From Tachypleus tridentatus (taxonomy: Eukaryota; Arthropoda; Merostomata; Xiphosura; Limulidae): 64,000 nt of DNA. The stretch is taken from assembly GCF_004210375.1 (NCBI RefSeq), contig NC_134834.1, forward strand, positions 154,957,290 to 155,021,289. The letters are read 5' to 3'. Positions 22,306-34,680 of this stretch are shown one piece after another. Below the pieces are notes generated by a model that worked only from the letters and a program-made list of their open reading frames with translations, made no database searches and had not been told where the DNA came from. The position numbers were made by a program, and so were the translations under genes. Numbering within the stretch: position 1 is the first letter of the stretch; the number at the start of each line of letters is the position of its first letter.

Positions 22306-23915
22306 CAGTAAAACCTGTCTAAGGCAGAATCACATGGGGTCAAGTAAAATTTCCGGCTTAAGCAGGTTTTTCGGCTTAGGCAGTGAACTTGAATTTCCTT
22401 AATTATATATAATTTTTGAGCGAAACGTTATACTTGCTTGACTGAAGGGAAGTAAGACATTTGTGAATAAATTTATTATACTGTTTATACCATATTTATT
22501 AGAATAAGAACAAAAATAGAATTCAAAATATACAGAAATACACAAAATCTTTTTTGAAGAAAGTGTCCAATTTCAACTGTTTCGTTTTTTTGATGGGCTT
22601 TCTCATGCAGTTGAAAGAGAACGCCAATTCTTCGGCCTTTTCATGAAGTTCATTTTCACCCTTCATTTTTGCATACAATTTGATAGCGTTAATATAATAA
22701 CTTAACATTTGCGATGAAGTAAGAATTTCTATTTCCTCATTATTTTTTCCATTTTGTTCATCTTCTGAATCTCTCACACTGTTACCATCTTGTGGTTCTA
22801 TTATAGATTTAAATCAGTTTCATCAGTTTATGTTAAAACATTTTTGTCAACGGTCATAAAACTTTCCGCGTTCACAGAATCATCTGCATCAATCTCTCAG
22901 AGTTTGGATTTCACTAGAATCGACATAACAAACAACTTTTCCACAATCTCCACCATTATCAAAAATAAATCCACAATTTCGAAAGCACTTTATTGCACAT
23001 TCATCTTTTGCACATTTGATTGAATGACTTACAAATGCAATTGCATCTAACACGTTAATTTTTATGGTTATTTAAAATGCTTTCTTACAGTCGTCCATGT
23101 TTGCAATAATATGCTGAAGCATCAATTTTCTGTATTTCAATTTTATACACTGTATAATTCTGTTACCTAGTGGCTGTAGAATTGATGTTGTAGATGGAGG
23201 TGGAAAGACTAAACGAACATTTGAAGGTTGAACTTTTGGGTGACAAGTTACATTATTTAGGAAAAGTAAAATATTCCTATTTTTTTGTTCCATTCTTTTG
23301 TTTAATTTGTTCAAAAATTCCTTGAATATAGCACTTGTCATCCATGATTTATTATTCGCTTTCCATTCCACAGGAAGTTGATTCTTCCTTAAATTTTTGA
23401 AACAGCACGGATTTTCACTTTTACATATTACCCATGGTTTCTATAGTTTCTCCCATCAGCAAATGTGACCAAAAGTGCAGTCAATCGTTCTTTCAAATAG
23501 CTACCTCCAGAATAATGACGAAAGAAAAAAGAACAGAATATACTTAACAATACTTACTGTAACAAATTGTCTGAGAATTTATTAATATTTAGACAGATTG
23601 TTAATTAAACAATAATTTATTATTATTTAAAGAAATGGTTGATTAAACAGGAATTTATTAATATTTAAAGAAATTAGTAGTTAAATAACAAATTAATATT
23701 TAATCAAAAACATTTTTCCGCCTTACTCAGGTTCTAATTCTACTTGTTGATAGATGAGGTAGGTGAAAAATTGTTCTCCGTCCGCACTATGCAGATTCTG
23801 CCATTTCGAGGGCCTTTTATAAGAGAAATATTAAGATAATGTTGCAAAAATATGATATTTCCGGCTTGTACTGGTTTCCGCTCTATGCAGATTCCGACTT
23901 AGACAGGTTTTACTA
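22306..23915 (-). mobile_element. Tigger/pogo-type DNA transposon relic
   Basis: Left end 'cagtaaaacctgtctaag' is repeated inverted at the right end (to 23915), giving terminal repeats of about 25 bp with weaker similarity beyond. A TA follows at the right. The interior carries a broken Tigger-family transposase on the minus strand. At 1.6 kb it is shorter than an intact element; the DNA-binding half appears to have been lost. Confidence 0.85.
22523..23540 (-). pseudogene. Tigger-like transposase pseudogene
   Basis: Three minus-strand pieces can be read. At about 23540-23390 is the KERLTALLVTFADG block with stops. At 23371-23072 is MEWKANNKSWMTSAIFKEFL, then NILLFLNNVTCHP and TSILQPLGNRIIQ, which match the second and third DDE blocks of Tigger. 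The catalytic Asp of LLxDNA is Asn (FLNN), and the Asp of LQPLDQG is Gly. At 22777-22523 is a C-terminal piece ending KKTKQLKLDTFFKK, a PIP-box-type QxxLxxFF motif as described for pogo-family transposases. The N-terminal CENP-B-like DNA-binding domain is not found. No activity expected. Confidence 0.85.
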
Positions 23916-24513
23916 TACGTGGTTCGATCTCTGTGCATCTTTGATAAAAAGTACACGACTGTGGAGAGTTGATTATCATCTGTATTAACAATATGTTACG
24001 TTAAGTTATTATACCATGACCAACTGTATTGCACAAAACCTGTTATAACAGTTTTATTTTTAGAAAAATCATATCCAACAATCAAGAGTAAAGCCACACA
24101 CGTACGCAGGGCGGGTGTGTTCGGCCTAACCTCCTATTTTTTTACAAATTTTTTGTAAAATTAGCATGCTTTTCATGCTGATTGTGCTTCTCATAATGTG
24201 TGTTAAATGTGATTTCACAAATTAAAAACCCCTTTTCAAACATTCTGCGTAGAGGCCTCAAAACCATAAAAATTTGGAGTTGTGATATGTGTTCTTTGTT
24301 TTAGGACATGACATAGCTGAGAGTATTTCAGACTTCTAGGCCTAACTTCAAGTGCACCCAATGATTATTTTGAGTCATATGTCATTGACCTTCACAACGA
24401 TAAAATCATGACGGTTTCATTAATTTTCGGGATTTTATACTAGAACAAACAAAATAGTTGTAGTTTAAAAAACAGAAGAGTCCAATGTCGCTAAAGAATT
24501 CGCGAAATAGTAT
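23916..24513. other. no feature recognised
   Basis: AT-rich DNA between the Tigger relic and the LTR-like repeat. No gene supported. Confidence 0.4.
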
Positions 24514-24856
24514 TGCTACGTATTATAATTTATTTCGGGCGAGTCTCCGAATTATTATGTTACGTATTACGATTTCAAATAAACAGAAATTTTAATTTAT
24601 AACTCAATTAAATATCGATATGTATTGAATTTGAATGTTTGCCAACAAGATTGATACACACGACTTTCGTTTCTAACACAATTATATTTTAATTTACAAA
24701 CAAAAAATAATAATTTATAATAACGGTTATTACTAACTGTTATTACAAATGGTGGTTTATGTACAACAGTTTTACAAACTTAACAGATAATACTGAGTTT
24801 TATACCCGGACTAGAACTGAATATTTTATCGACGATCCAGGTCCACGACACTAGCA

Positions 24857-24985
24857 CGTTAATTCTGGGTTGTTCTTGATGACGAGAAACCCACTTGAAA
24901 TAAAAATGTATCTCAGAACGGCTGGTATGGGTATTAACACTTTTGTTGATAAGGGGAGAACAACGTTTTGACTTCCTCGCTAAAG
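24857..24985 (-). mobile_element. Penelope-tail-like element fragment
   Basis: Antisense reading gives 'caaaacgttgttctcccctt', 'cataccagccgttctgagat' and 'gtttctcgtcatcaagaac', as in 60640-60770. The 'gaaac' core is mutated to 'aaaac'. Confidence 0.5.
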
Positions 24986-25411
24986 CTAGCTAGCTTGCTT
25001 GGCCTGACACCGTTGACTTTTTAGTAATGAAGATATTTAATGCCTCGAAGAAATACTAACGTTCGAAGTTAATCTACTGAACTTGAACGGTTTGTAATGT
25101 TCGAAGTCTGTAAACGTTTCTGGTCCAATTCTTTAGTTTTCCAATCAATAAGCGTTAATCACAATTATATCTTCCACGGCTTATAGCACACTTGCTTTAA
25201 ATGATTAATAATAATAATCTCTTCCTGTTTCTCGGCTAGCTGCTTTGATACGAATCAAGCAAGACTAGAACTTTCAACAAAGTTCGAATATGCTAGTGTT
25301 TTTGTAAACCAAATATTGTTGATTATTACTCTCAATAATTTTCTACAAATTTAGAACTGGCGGGACTTGCGCAATATGCATCCAACAATATAAGTTGCAT
25401 GCATAATTAAA

Positions 25412-25740
25412 TTGTTTTTTGTTTGTTTGTTTGGGAATTTCGCACAAAGCTACTCGAGGGCTATCTGTGCTATCCGTCTCTAATTTAGCAGTGTAAGACT
25501 AGAGGGAAGGCAGCTAGTCATCACCACCCACCGCCAACTCTTGGGCTACTCTTTTACCAACGAAAAGTGGGATTGACCGTCACATTATAACGCCCCCACG
25601 GCTGGGAGGGCGAGCATGTTTGACGCGACTCGGGCGCGAACCCGACCCTTGGATTACGAGTCGCACGCCTTACGCGCTAGGCCATGCCGGGCCTCTAAAG
25701 AATGACGTTGTGGAGGTGCCGGGGATCGAACCCGGGGCCA
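25412..25740 (-). mobile_element. chimeric retroinsertion: tRNA-Ala 3' part + linker + SINE-A
   Basis: A single 10-bp duplication 'cataattaaa' (25402-25411 and 25741-25750) encloses a SINE-A (25412-25693), a 17-bp linker (25694-25710) and a tRNA-Ala-like 3' part (25711-25739). On the minus strand the order is tRNA part, linker, SINE head, body, A-rich tail. One TSD pair around all three pieces implies one integration event. Removing the insert restores the flanking LTR-like repeat. Confidence 0.85.
25711..25739 (-). pseudogene. 3' half of tRNA-Ala (T arm and acceptor strand)
   Basis: On the minus strand: a 5-bp T stem (ccggg/cccgg) around 'ttcgatc', then 'cacctcca', which is the 3' acceptor strand of eukaryotic tRNA-Ala. 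The D and anticodon arms are absent because the piece abuts the TSD. No CCA follows; instead comes 'caacgtcattctttag'. Not a functional tRNA. Confidence 0.8.
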
Positions 25741-25805
25741 CATAATTAAAACTATACTGAAACAAACGTAGGTACTAAAAAAAGTACAATAGTAAATCTG
25801 TTACA

Positions 25806-28800
25806 GTTTTACGGCCATTATGTTTTCATACGATGATAGCCTTTTGGTTGTGAAAACTAATCTATCGCCACATAAAATAATGCTGTTTCCACTTAATGTC
25901 AACTTTATTATTCTCTTAGTTTTTTATTTTTGCCAGATAATGGCATTTTTTACGCGTGACTTAACTTTAATGTTAAAATCTATCGAGTTATCTTTCGTCA
26001 CCTGGGAGCGCATAACGAAAACATGATGGGAGACTATTTAGAGGCTGATACGGGAAAGTGATTTACATTACAGTCGCAAATCTCGAAAAACTACTCACTT
26101 CTAAACATTTTTGTATAACTTTAGTATAAATACATGTAAATCTTGATTCATATGTTGTTTTATTCAGACCTTATATAAATGAAAATGTGCAAATTTGCCC
26201 GTTTTTACGTAGAAAATAGGTTAATTTCTAAGTTTCATTATCCAGGCCACAAAAGCAAAGTTTGAAGGGAATAATGGTCATTTTCTGTACTTTTACAACA
26301 TAAACAATTAAGAAATAACATACTATCTAGGAACAACATTTGTGTTACATAGTGTAATTTAGGTAACCTTCATCATTGTCCTATTAGAACTGAAACAACC
26401 TAAAACTAGAGGCCTATATTATTAAATACGCTTCATACAGGTCCGTTTCCTATATTTACAATAACGTCAATAAAACTATAGCGTTTGAACTGCAATATTA
26501 ATTTACATGTAAAACTTTAAATTTGAACGTTCATACTGATGCTTACGTTCAAGTGCTTGTCTAATTCATTTAGCGATTTGTATATATGAGTTGATACTGG
26601 ATTTAGACGAATATAAGCCTAGTACCTTAATTTCTTGTTAATATTTAAAATATTTTGTATATTATTTGACTTTGTGAATCTGTACTTGTGATTATATTTC
26701 CACAATAAATTTATTATTTTGAACTTTAATTACTATTATTACCACTTGTAACAAAAGGTGGCAGATTTATATCGCTTCTCTCCTTACCGATAGATCAGGA
26801 CTCTTCTTGAAATATCATATAACTGGAATTCGGGCCTCAATCCCTGCGGTAGACTCAACACAAATAACTCCAAGCCCATAGCCGGGTGGTGTGAGATTTA
26901 GGGTGCGAAAGAATTCCTCCTTTTCGTTACAGAGTTCCGTTCGTCTGTTAACATTTACTGTTCCTTTCGTTGATAATGGTCTCTCATCATATAATTGCTT
27001 TTATAACATTATGTAAAAATACGGAAATAGAAATTTCATACTTATTACAAGAAATTTACTAGACATGTTTATTTACGGTGACAGTAAAGTTCAAATTAAA
27101 TATTTCGACTTTTTTTATTCCTTGTATTAGAGTTACACACGAAACAAGTTATAGTTTGGACCAAAAAAAGAACTACTAATTCTAAATCTGGCTTCGGGCT
27201 TCATATCCCACTGTGCAGATTTGTGATTAACGACAAACAAATCAAATAACAATACTAATAATGGACACGAAAATGAAATAGTACAGCTTTTCCAACTTGT
27301 ACTTAATCTTATATGTATAAATATACTCAAGTACACTCACTGAGATGAAGTCTTGGTTTTTCCAAATCTGATTCTTAAGTTGTGAAAGACCGTATTTATT
27401 ATAACTGATTTTTAATCATACTAAATGAGATTTTCAATTTTTAATCATACAGTTTCAGAAACTTTCGCCATTTAATTTTGAATATGCTAATTTGTTTACA
27501 AGTTAACTTAATTAGAACTACTAAATTTACAAGACGAAATTAATTATTCTGATACGTTTTACTGTATGTGTAAGTTACAAGCAACCTATTTGTAATTTGA
27601 TTATTAGACCCTACTTTGAGACTAATACAGATTAGAGTCGGCTTGAACGGGTAAGGAGAAGTTTATTACATGTTTAACACTAACAAATCTAAGGTCCCTT
27701 AAAAACACTGAGGGAATGGGTGCACTTACTACATTGTAACTACCAGAGAACCTCAAAAGATTTACAGCCATATTAATATCTTTTTTGCTGCAAAACTTCT
27801 CTAAATAAAGTAGTTCTGTAATGATAGAAAATAATTGTAATTTCAGACACAGAAATCGATAAGTCCAATTGTGTAGTTGGTGTTAAACTTTAACGTACTT
27901 AATACTATTAATAAATAAACCTAGAGCTAGACCTTAAAAAAAAGACTGTGATATACTTTTAATATGCTATTATACAAAATGTTTACTGAAGTATATTTAT
28001 GTCTGGCCTTTATTTACATTCACTGAAAGTATATGCGCCTGCATTTTTTTTTGGACAAAAACAAAACAAAAAATGAGCATTATTATTGTAGATACTTTAC
28101 CACTTACAATACGTTATGGTTTAGGCCTTGTTAACAATTTTAGCCAGTCCGTAATATGACTGTACAATGTACGAGAAAAAGGAAATTGACATAATCGGTG
28201 GAAGATAACAAGATGTGTAAACTGACCTTGAGACAAACTCCTCCTTGCCATTGCATTGGAATATTATATCGAGAGCATCATAAGTAATTATCATTACATA
28301 AACTTCAAACTCTTCTGCTGTCGAAGTTCATTATTAGAACATGACGTTTAAACTATTTATAATACATCATGCTGGTAACGACGATTTTATGGGAACAGTT
28401 AATTAGGTTGTGCACATAACAACTAAAGTAAAAACACGCAGAAATAGCAAGAGAATATTTGGTTGTTGTTGTTGTTGTTGCTTCACTGAATAACATTGAA
28501 TGAAATAAGATACACCAAAATGGTATCATTTAACAAATTTTCACTTTACAAAACAATGTATTTTTAGTAATACAAATTGTAACTGTGGAAGTTTTTCGTC
28601 AGGATTGGATTAAACTTATCTTCTATTTCAACGATACTCAGCTTATCTGTCCTGAAATTGCGCATGCACTTTATGCAAACTGATGTAAACAAAAGCCAGG
28701 TGTAACTATACTTTAATGACATTTGATGCAACAACATATTAAAACCTTATCAAAGTTTTAAGAAAGTCTAATGATAGATCGTAGAATAACATTTTAAATT

Positions 28801-29280
28801 TGTGTATTGAAAGTGTTATCTAACTAATCTAAGCAAAAAAGTAGTCAGTCACAGTGTTAACGCGTCTCTTTATCGAACATGAGGCCGTATTTAGTACAGG
28901 CTTAAGTAATATTAGGCCTAGGACAAGTGGACTGGTAGATTTCGGTGTCTGCAGTTAGAATTATTTGTATGATCTTAGTAATACTGTAGTAATACTATCG
29001 CAATAAAGATATAATCTAACCGCAAGTTAGTTACTGATTGTTTTTCAAGCACAGCAACAAAGTATGACGAGAGTGGCGTATTTTGAGAGGCTGATGTTGT
29101 TAACTGTTTCTCAGTCTAGTTATTCTATAGATTTTAGACTAATCGCGATTATTTTTTGTTGTTACGTCTGTATGCTGACCTTTGAATTTCCAGGCTAGTA
29201 TAAAACATCAGAATGATCCGTATGTATAATATGTTTAATGAAATTGAAATTGTAGGATTTGACGCAAGCATAACGAGCGG
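25806..29280. other. 3.5 kb without supported gene or repeat
   Basis: AT-rich, with chance frames of 60-70 codons (25820-26026 +, 27133-27336 -) lacking motifs. A (GTT)6 run lies near 28461-28480. A slightly GC-richer patch at 26750-26900 could be an old repeat that I cannot name. Confidence 0.45.
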
Positions 29281-29289
29281 GAACTGTTC

Positions 29290-30075
29290 AATATCCTGTG
29301 AAGCACATGTCCATCAGAAAAGGTAAATTAAATATATTCATTTGCTCATCCAGTGTAATATAACTAAGACACATACAACCACCCAATAACATATATCTGA
29401 AAACCATTAAACTATTCAGTCTAAATATAACCAAGAGCTTTTGAAAAATCCAATACCATATAACTAACAATCACCATTTACCCAGTGTAATATATTGAAA
29501 AACAATAGAACCATCCAGTGTAATGTTACCCAACAACCACTAAACAACCCTGTAATATATTAAAACAAAGTATCGACCTACCCATTCTCCTGCAACCAAC
29601 ATCCATTGAGTGTAATATAATCAAAACCATCGATCTATCAAGTGTAATATAACCAACAAACACCAAATTATCAAGTGTAATATAAAGAACAAACACCAAT
29701 CTATCATGTATAATATAACCTACAAACACCAATCTATCAAGTGTAAAATAACTAACAACCCATCAAGTGTAATATAACCAATAAACAACAATTTATAAAG
29801 TGTTATATTATCAATCAACAACCACCAATCTATTATGTGTAATATAACCAACAAACACCAACATATCAAGTGTACTATAACCAACAAACACCAACCTATC
29901 AAGTGTAATATAACCAAGAAACACCAATTTATAAAGTGTAATATAAGCAACCACCACCAATCTATTATGTATGATGTAACCAACAATCTATCAAGTGTAA
30001 TTCAACCAACAACCATCGAAACATCCAATGAAATAAAACTCAACAACCTTTCAGACATCTAATTACAATACACTC
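29290..30075 (+). repeat. minisatellite, 33 bp
   Basis: Units such as 'caagtgtaatataaccaaca' followed by 'aacaccaatctat' repeat about 23 times, degenerate at both ends and best in 29640-29960. As 33 is divisible by three, frames stay in register and produce 11-residue repeats (CNITNKHQHIK type) on the + strand and a matching hydrophobic frame on the minus strand. Neither is a gene. Confidence 0.88.
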
Positions 30076-31394
30076 AACATCCATCAAAGAAGCCTATATA
30101 TTTAAAACCTATTTGTACAGTGTTACATAAAGCACTTTTAAAACCATTAACATACACATATAATAAACTTGATTATAAGCCGTACATGACATTTGATGTT
30201 AACAGTTGTTAATCTCGGTCGATCAAATTAGATTATTCATAACTACTGTACACCTTTGCGAAATATCAACTCCGCCTTTTTTACATCGTACAGTTCAGGG
30301 TGAAGCTTAGCTATGAACAACATTTTTTGTCTGTAGTGTTACCAAACGAATTACTTTTTTTTCTAACACGAATAAGGTAGTGAATTTTACACTTACAGTG
30401 GTGTATATGTGATATAGAGTGTCCATGCTTTTCCGACTGAGATATTACAATTACATTGATGTGTATGAGATACAGGTCAAACACGCTTTCATGGCTGGGA
30501 TATTACAAGTACAGCTTTGTAGCAGATATAGAGTAATCACGCCACTTTTAATCCAAAATGATCCATACATTGCTTATTTTACTCGAAGGAACATTTAATT
30601 CAATTCCGTGAAAGACCTGTCAACATAATCAGCACGTGCATCGAATGCCGAACGCTGTTCATGTGAATACAACAGATGCGCAGACTCACGGATTAGGATA
30701 AGACTGTTGTGTACCCATCCAGTCGCACATGTGGGAGGTGAGACCAGTGGATGTTTACTGCTCTGGACAATCTACGGTGCTGTTCAATCTGGATATAGAG
30801 TGGCCTAGTTCATCACCACCAGAAGACTGTCTATGCATGCGTGGTCATGTTTGACATATTTAAGGGTCATTTCTGAAAATATGGATGAAGAAATTCTGTT
30901 AAATTAAAATATGTGTATCTTTCTGTTTAATATTGATATTTTCTAGGCACACTTGTTTTGACGAGTTCCTAGCCTTGAATGACTAGGTTTCGTACACCAT
31001 ATAGATATTATAGAAGGATTATATCTCTGATAACAGATAAACTGTGTGGTATAATCGTATCATACCACGTGTTATTTATTGCTGCATGAAAATAAATAAA
31101 TTTATTAAAACCAACATATGTTTGTAACAACCTCTCATTGCTTTCTTCACATGACGCTCATACAGAATGGCAGATGTTGGCTTGGAGCCAGTATTTTAGA
31201 TGTGGTTTTACGTTAAGTGATTATGGTACAAGGTTTTGGCATTTTGTAAACTAATAAGTACAGTAATTTGTAAACTACAGACAAAATTTATATTTGCTTC
31301 AAACTTGTTATAATTTACGATCACGTTATGTTTCCCTTGTGAGAAATCTGATATGAACATATGTTGAAACCATTCAGATTACAAAGACCCAATT
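30076..31394. other. no feature recognised
   Basis: Includes a GC-richer stretch at 30600-30850 with no open frame of note. Tandem-like 'gtgtatatgtgatatagagtg' variants around 30400-30540 are too few to call. Confidence 0.4.
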
Positions 31395-31605
31395 ATAAAC
31401 CTGCTGGTTTATAACTCTGAGGGTTCGTGGCTTGCGTTTCGTTGCCACAAACACAACGCGATCCACGTTTTTGGGACGTGGTTGCGATATACGAGTGATG
31501 GTCAAATCCATCCAGTCAGTAAGAGTAGCCCAAGAATTTGTGGTGTGAGCTCTTGATTAGCTACCTTTCTTTAGCTTATCACTTTGAAACTAGGAATGAC
31601 TAGCA
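31395..31605 (+). mobile_element. old, diverged SINE-A copy
   Basis: Recognisable are 'ctgagggttcgtggc', 'gtcaaatccatcc', 'aagagtagcccaagaattt' and 'ctaggaatgactagc', in SINE-A order. Around 25-30% diverged by eye. Confidence 0.6.
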
Positions 31606-31819
31606 ACGACACATCGCGCGAGTATCCGAAACAAAGAAATCAGCAAATAAAGGATACAATCTATCTGTCATTTGAGCTCCCAGAATACAATAATACTCCG
31701 TTTTGTTTATAAACAAAACTACTTGTATTTTTCTAAATTCTTCGAAAGTAGCTAAAAACAAACAGAAACTTAATAATTTGATCTTGGGTTTATGGTAAAA
31801 AATTAAGAGTGAAAATAAG

Positions 31820-32094
31820 GTTTGTTTGTTTGAATTTCGCACAAAGCTACTCGAGGGCTATCTGCACTAGTCGTCCCTAATTTAGCAGTGTAAGACTAGA
31901 GGGAAGGCAGCTAGTCATCACCACTCACCGCCAACTCTTGGGCTACTCTTTTATCAACGAATAGTGGGATTGACTGTCACATTATAACGCCCCCACGGCT
32001 GAAAGGGCGAGCATGTTTTGGTGTGACTGGTATTCAAACCCGCGACCCTCGGATTACTAATCGAACGCCTTAACACGCTTGGCTATGCCAGGCC
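31820..32094 (-). mobile_element. SINE-A copy
   Basis: Complete from '(tttg)n aatttcgcac' tail to 'cttggctatgccaggcc' head. Box B antisense reads 'gtattcaaaccc', one change from consensus. TSD not evident. Confidence 0.92.
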
Positions 32095-32680
32095 ACGTGG
32101 AAAAAAAAAAGAGAAGAACTTAAAGCGTTCCCATGACACGCAGAGAAAGAAGATATTCTGATTTTTACGGAAGGACTTGACACTTCAACAAGATGTGGAT
32201 CTAGAATTAAAGTTTCAAGACATATTTCTTGATCAACATGCGTATTTCTCCAGCAAATATAACATTAGATGTCTTTGTAAACACACCGTTTTTCGTTGGT
32301 TCTCTGTAAAATATGCACAGCTGTTTGTGAGTTATCTATTCTTAAATCAAAGGTAAACGACGTGATATTAGTACAAGACTGTGAAGGTGGACTTCTGTGA
32401 GTTATCTGTTTTTAAACCAATGACAAACAACTTGATGTTAGTAAAAGAACGAAAACATGGAAGTATGTGAGTTAAATCTTAACCGAAAGAAGAATGTCAA
32501 CCGGACGTCTGTGAGTTATACAATCGTAAACCAAAGACAGACTTAGATGGTGTTAGTAGAGGAGTGTGGACGTGGACATATGTGAATTGTACAATCTTAA
32601 GTAAAATGCAAATCACGTGGTGTTAGTAGAGCAATGTGAACGTGGACGTTTGTGAGTTGTCCAGTCTAAAACCATTACAT

Positions 32681-32794
32681 GTTTTCTTATAGGAGATCTA
32701 CATCGGGCTATCTACTGTTTTCAGTGAAGGAAATTGAGCCCCTGATTTTGACATTGTAAATTTAAAGACTTAACATTATCTCACCGGGAGACAA
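32681..32794 (-). mobile_element. SINE-B copy inside the 71-bp array
   Basis: Tail 'tttcttataggagatctac', box B antisense 'gaaattgagcccc', head end 'ctcaccgggaga'. Diverged. Confidence 0.8.
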
Positions 32795-32814
32795 TCTTAA
32801 ACTAAAAACAACGC

Positions 32815-33017
32815 CCTGGCATGGCCAAGTGTGTTAAGGCGTTTGACTCGTAATTCGAGAGTCGCGGGTTCGAATCCCGGTCGCACCAAACATGCCCGCC
32901 CTTTCAGGCGTGGGGGCGTTATAATGTTACGGTCAATCCCACTATTCGTTGGTAAAAGAGTAGCCCAAGAGTAGGCGGTGAGTGGTGATGACTAGCTGTC
33001 TTCCTTCTAGTCCTACA
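32815..33017 (+). mobile_element. SINE-A copy, tail truncated
   Basis: Head is near-consensus ('ggcatggccaagtgtg', box B 'cgggttcgaatcccgg'). The copy stops at 'ctagtcctacat' without the 'gcgcagatagccc' tail and abuts another fragment. Confidence 0.9.
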
Positions 33018-33099
33018 TAAGTACGCCCTCTACATTCCTACACTCAGTTACACAGCTCCTATCAAACATGTGGTCAGCTATCGGTCAGTTACCTCTTTC

Positions 33100-33240
33100 T
33101 TTCTTTGTGAACCTGACGATGATCGAAGAAGGTCGAAATGTTCTTCACTCCTCTACGTAAAAATTTTCTCAACCCAAATCAGCCGTCTTTACATATATAT
33201 TTTTCTCTACAAGTGGGTTTTCTCGTCATCACTGATTAAA
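33100..33240 (+). mobile_element. Penelope-tail-like element fragment
   Basis: Reads 'gaacctgacgatgatcgaag', 'aaggtcgaaatgttcttcac', then 'acaagtgggttttctcgtca'. Same order as in the 60640 segment, although the last block is in the opposite sense there. The 61-codon frame 33070-33255 is derived from it. Confidence 0.55.
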
Positions 33241-33364
33241 GACAAACCCAGTTAATATTGCTAGAAGAGTGTGAACGTGGATGTCTGAGAGTTAGTTATC
33301 TAGTCTTAAACTGTAGACAAACCTAGATGATATTGATAGAAATGTGTGAATGTGGACATCTGTG

Positions 33365-33478
33365 TATTTCCTTAAAGGAAAACAAAATTGGGCTGTCTGA
33401 TGTGTTTCATTGAGCGGAATCGAACCCCTGATTTTAGTATTGTAAACGCAAAGACTTACCGCAATCCTACCGGAGGAC
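33365..33478 (-). mobile_element. SINE-B copy inside the 71-bp array
   Basis: Box B antisense 'gaatcgaacccctg' is intact. Tail 'tttccttaaaggaaaac' is diverged. Confidence 0.82.
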
Positions 33479-34680
33479 AGTTTCAACCCAAAGGCACATC
33501 CAGGTGATGTTAGTAGAAACAGTGAACGTGGACGTCAGTGAGCTATCTGGTCTGAAACAACAACAAACCCAACTGGTGTCAGTAGGAGTTTGTGAACGCG
33601 GATATCCGTGAATTACCTAATCTTAATTTAAAGACAAATCCAGATGATATTAGTAGAATTGTGTGAATGCGGACATTATTGAGTTATCTAATCATAAACC
33701 AAAGACAATCCATATGGTATTAGCAGAATTGTGTGATCGTATACACCTTTGAGATATCTATTCTTAAATCAAAGGTTAACCCAGGTGATGTTAGTTGAAA
33801 CGTTTGAATGTGAATATTTGTAAGTTATCTAATTTCAAACCAAGATTAACCAAGTGATGTCCGTGGAAGAGTGTAAACGTCTGTGAGTTATTTAATCTTA
33901 AACCAAATATATACAACCTGGTTTATTAGAAGAATGTAAATATGGACTGTTATGAGTTATCTATTCTTAAACAAAAGGTAAACCACGCAGTATTAATAGA
34001 AGCGTGTGAACGCGGACGTCCTTGAGTTATCTAATCTCAAACTAAAGACAAACCCAGGTGTTGGTAGAAGAAGAATTTAAACATGGGGTCTCTGAGTTAT
34101 CTAATCTTAAACCAAAGAGAAACCATGTGTAGAAGTGTATGAACGCGGACGTCTGTGAGTTGTCTAATCTTATACCAAAGACAACCCCAGTTGATGTTAT
34201 TAGAGGAGTATAAACATGGATGTCCATGAGCCATGTATTTTAAACCTAAAGATATCCCAGGTGATGTAAGTAGAAAACTGTGGATGTGGGTTTCTTGTGA
34301 GTTATCTAATTTTAAACCAGAGATTAACCCTGAAAGTGTTAGTAAACGAGTGTGAATGTGCACGTCTGTGAATTGTCTGATCTTGGTCCGAAAGATACTC
34401 CTGGTGATGTCAGTAGGATAGTGTAAATGTTGACGTCTGTGAGTTAGTAACTTTTAAACCAAGGATTAAAAGCAGGTGTCGTTGGTAGAATAATTTAAAT
34501 GTGGACGTTTCTGAGTTATCTAACTGTAAACCAGAGACAAACCCTGATGATGTTAGTAGAAGTGTATTAACATAGACGTCTGTGAATTATCTAATCTTAA
34601 ACCATAGATGAACCTCGTGTGTTAGTAAAAGAATTTGGACGTGAACGTCTAAGTGTTATCTATTCCTAAGACAAATGAAA

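Larger units (their letters stand above)
24514..25805 (+). mobile_element. LTR-like dispersed repeat, copy 2
   Basis: Starts 'tgctacgtatt' and ends 'atctgttaca', matching the ends of the 46975 copy (TG...CA). Inside it are a Penelope-tail-like segment (24857-24985) and the SINE-A/tRNA insertion (25412-25740). I see no convincing TSD for this copy. Confidence 0.72.
32310..34680 (+). repeat. minisatellite, about 71 bp
   Basis: A unit with 'gtgaacgtggacgtctgtga', 'gttatctaatcttaaacc' and 'aaagacaaacccaggtgatg' recurs about 28 times once three SINE insertions are discounted. Copies are diverged 15-30%. Minus-strand frames at 34042-34363 with about 24-residue periodicity are derived from it. Confidence 0.88.
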
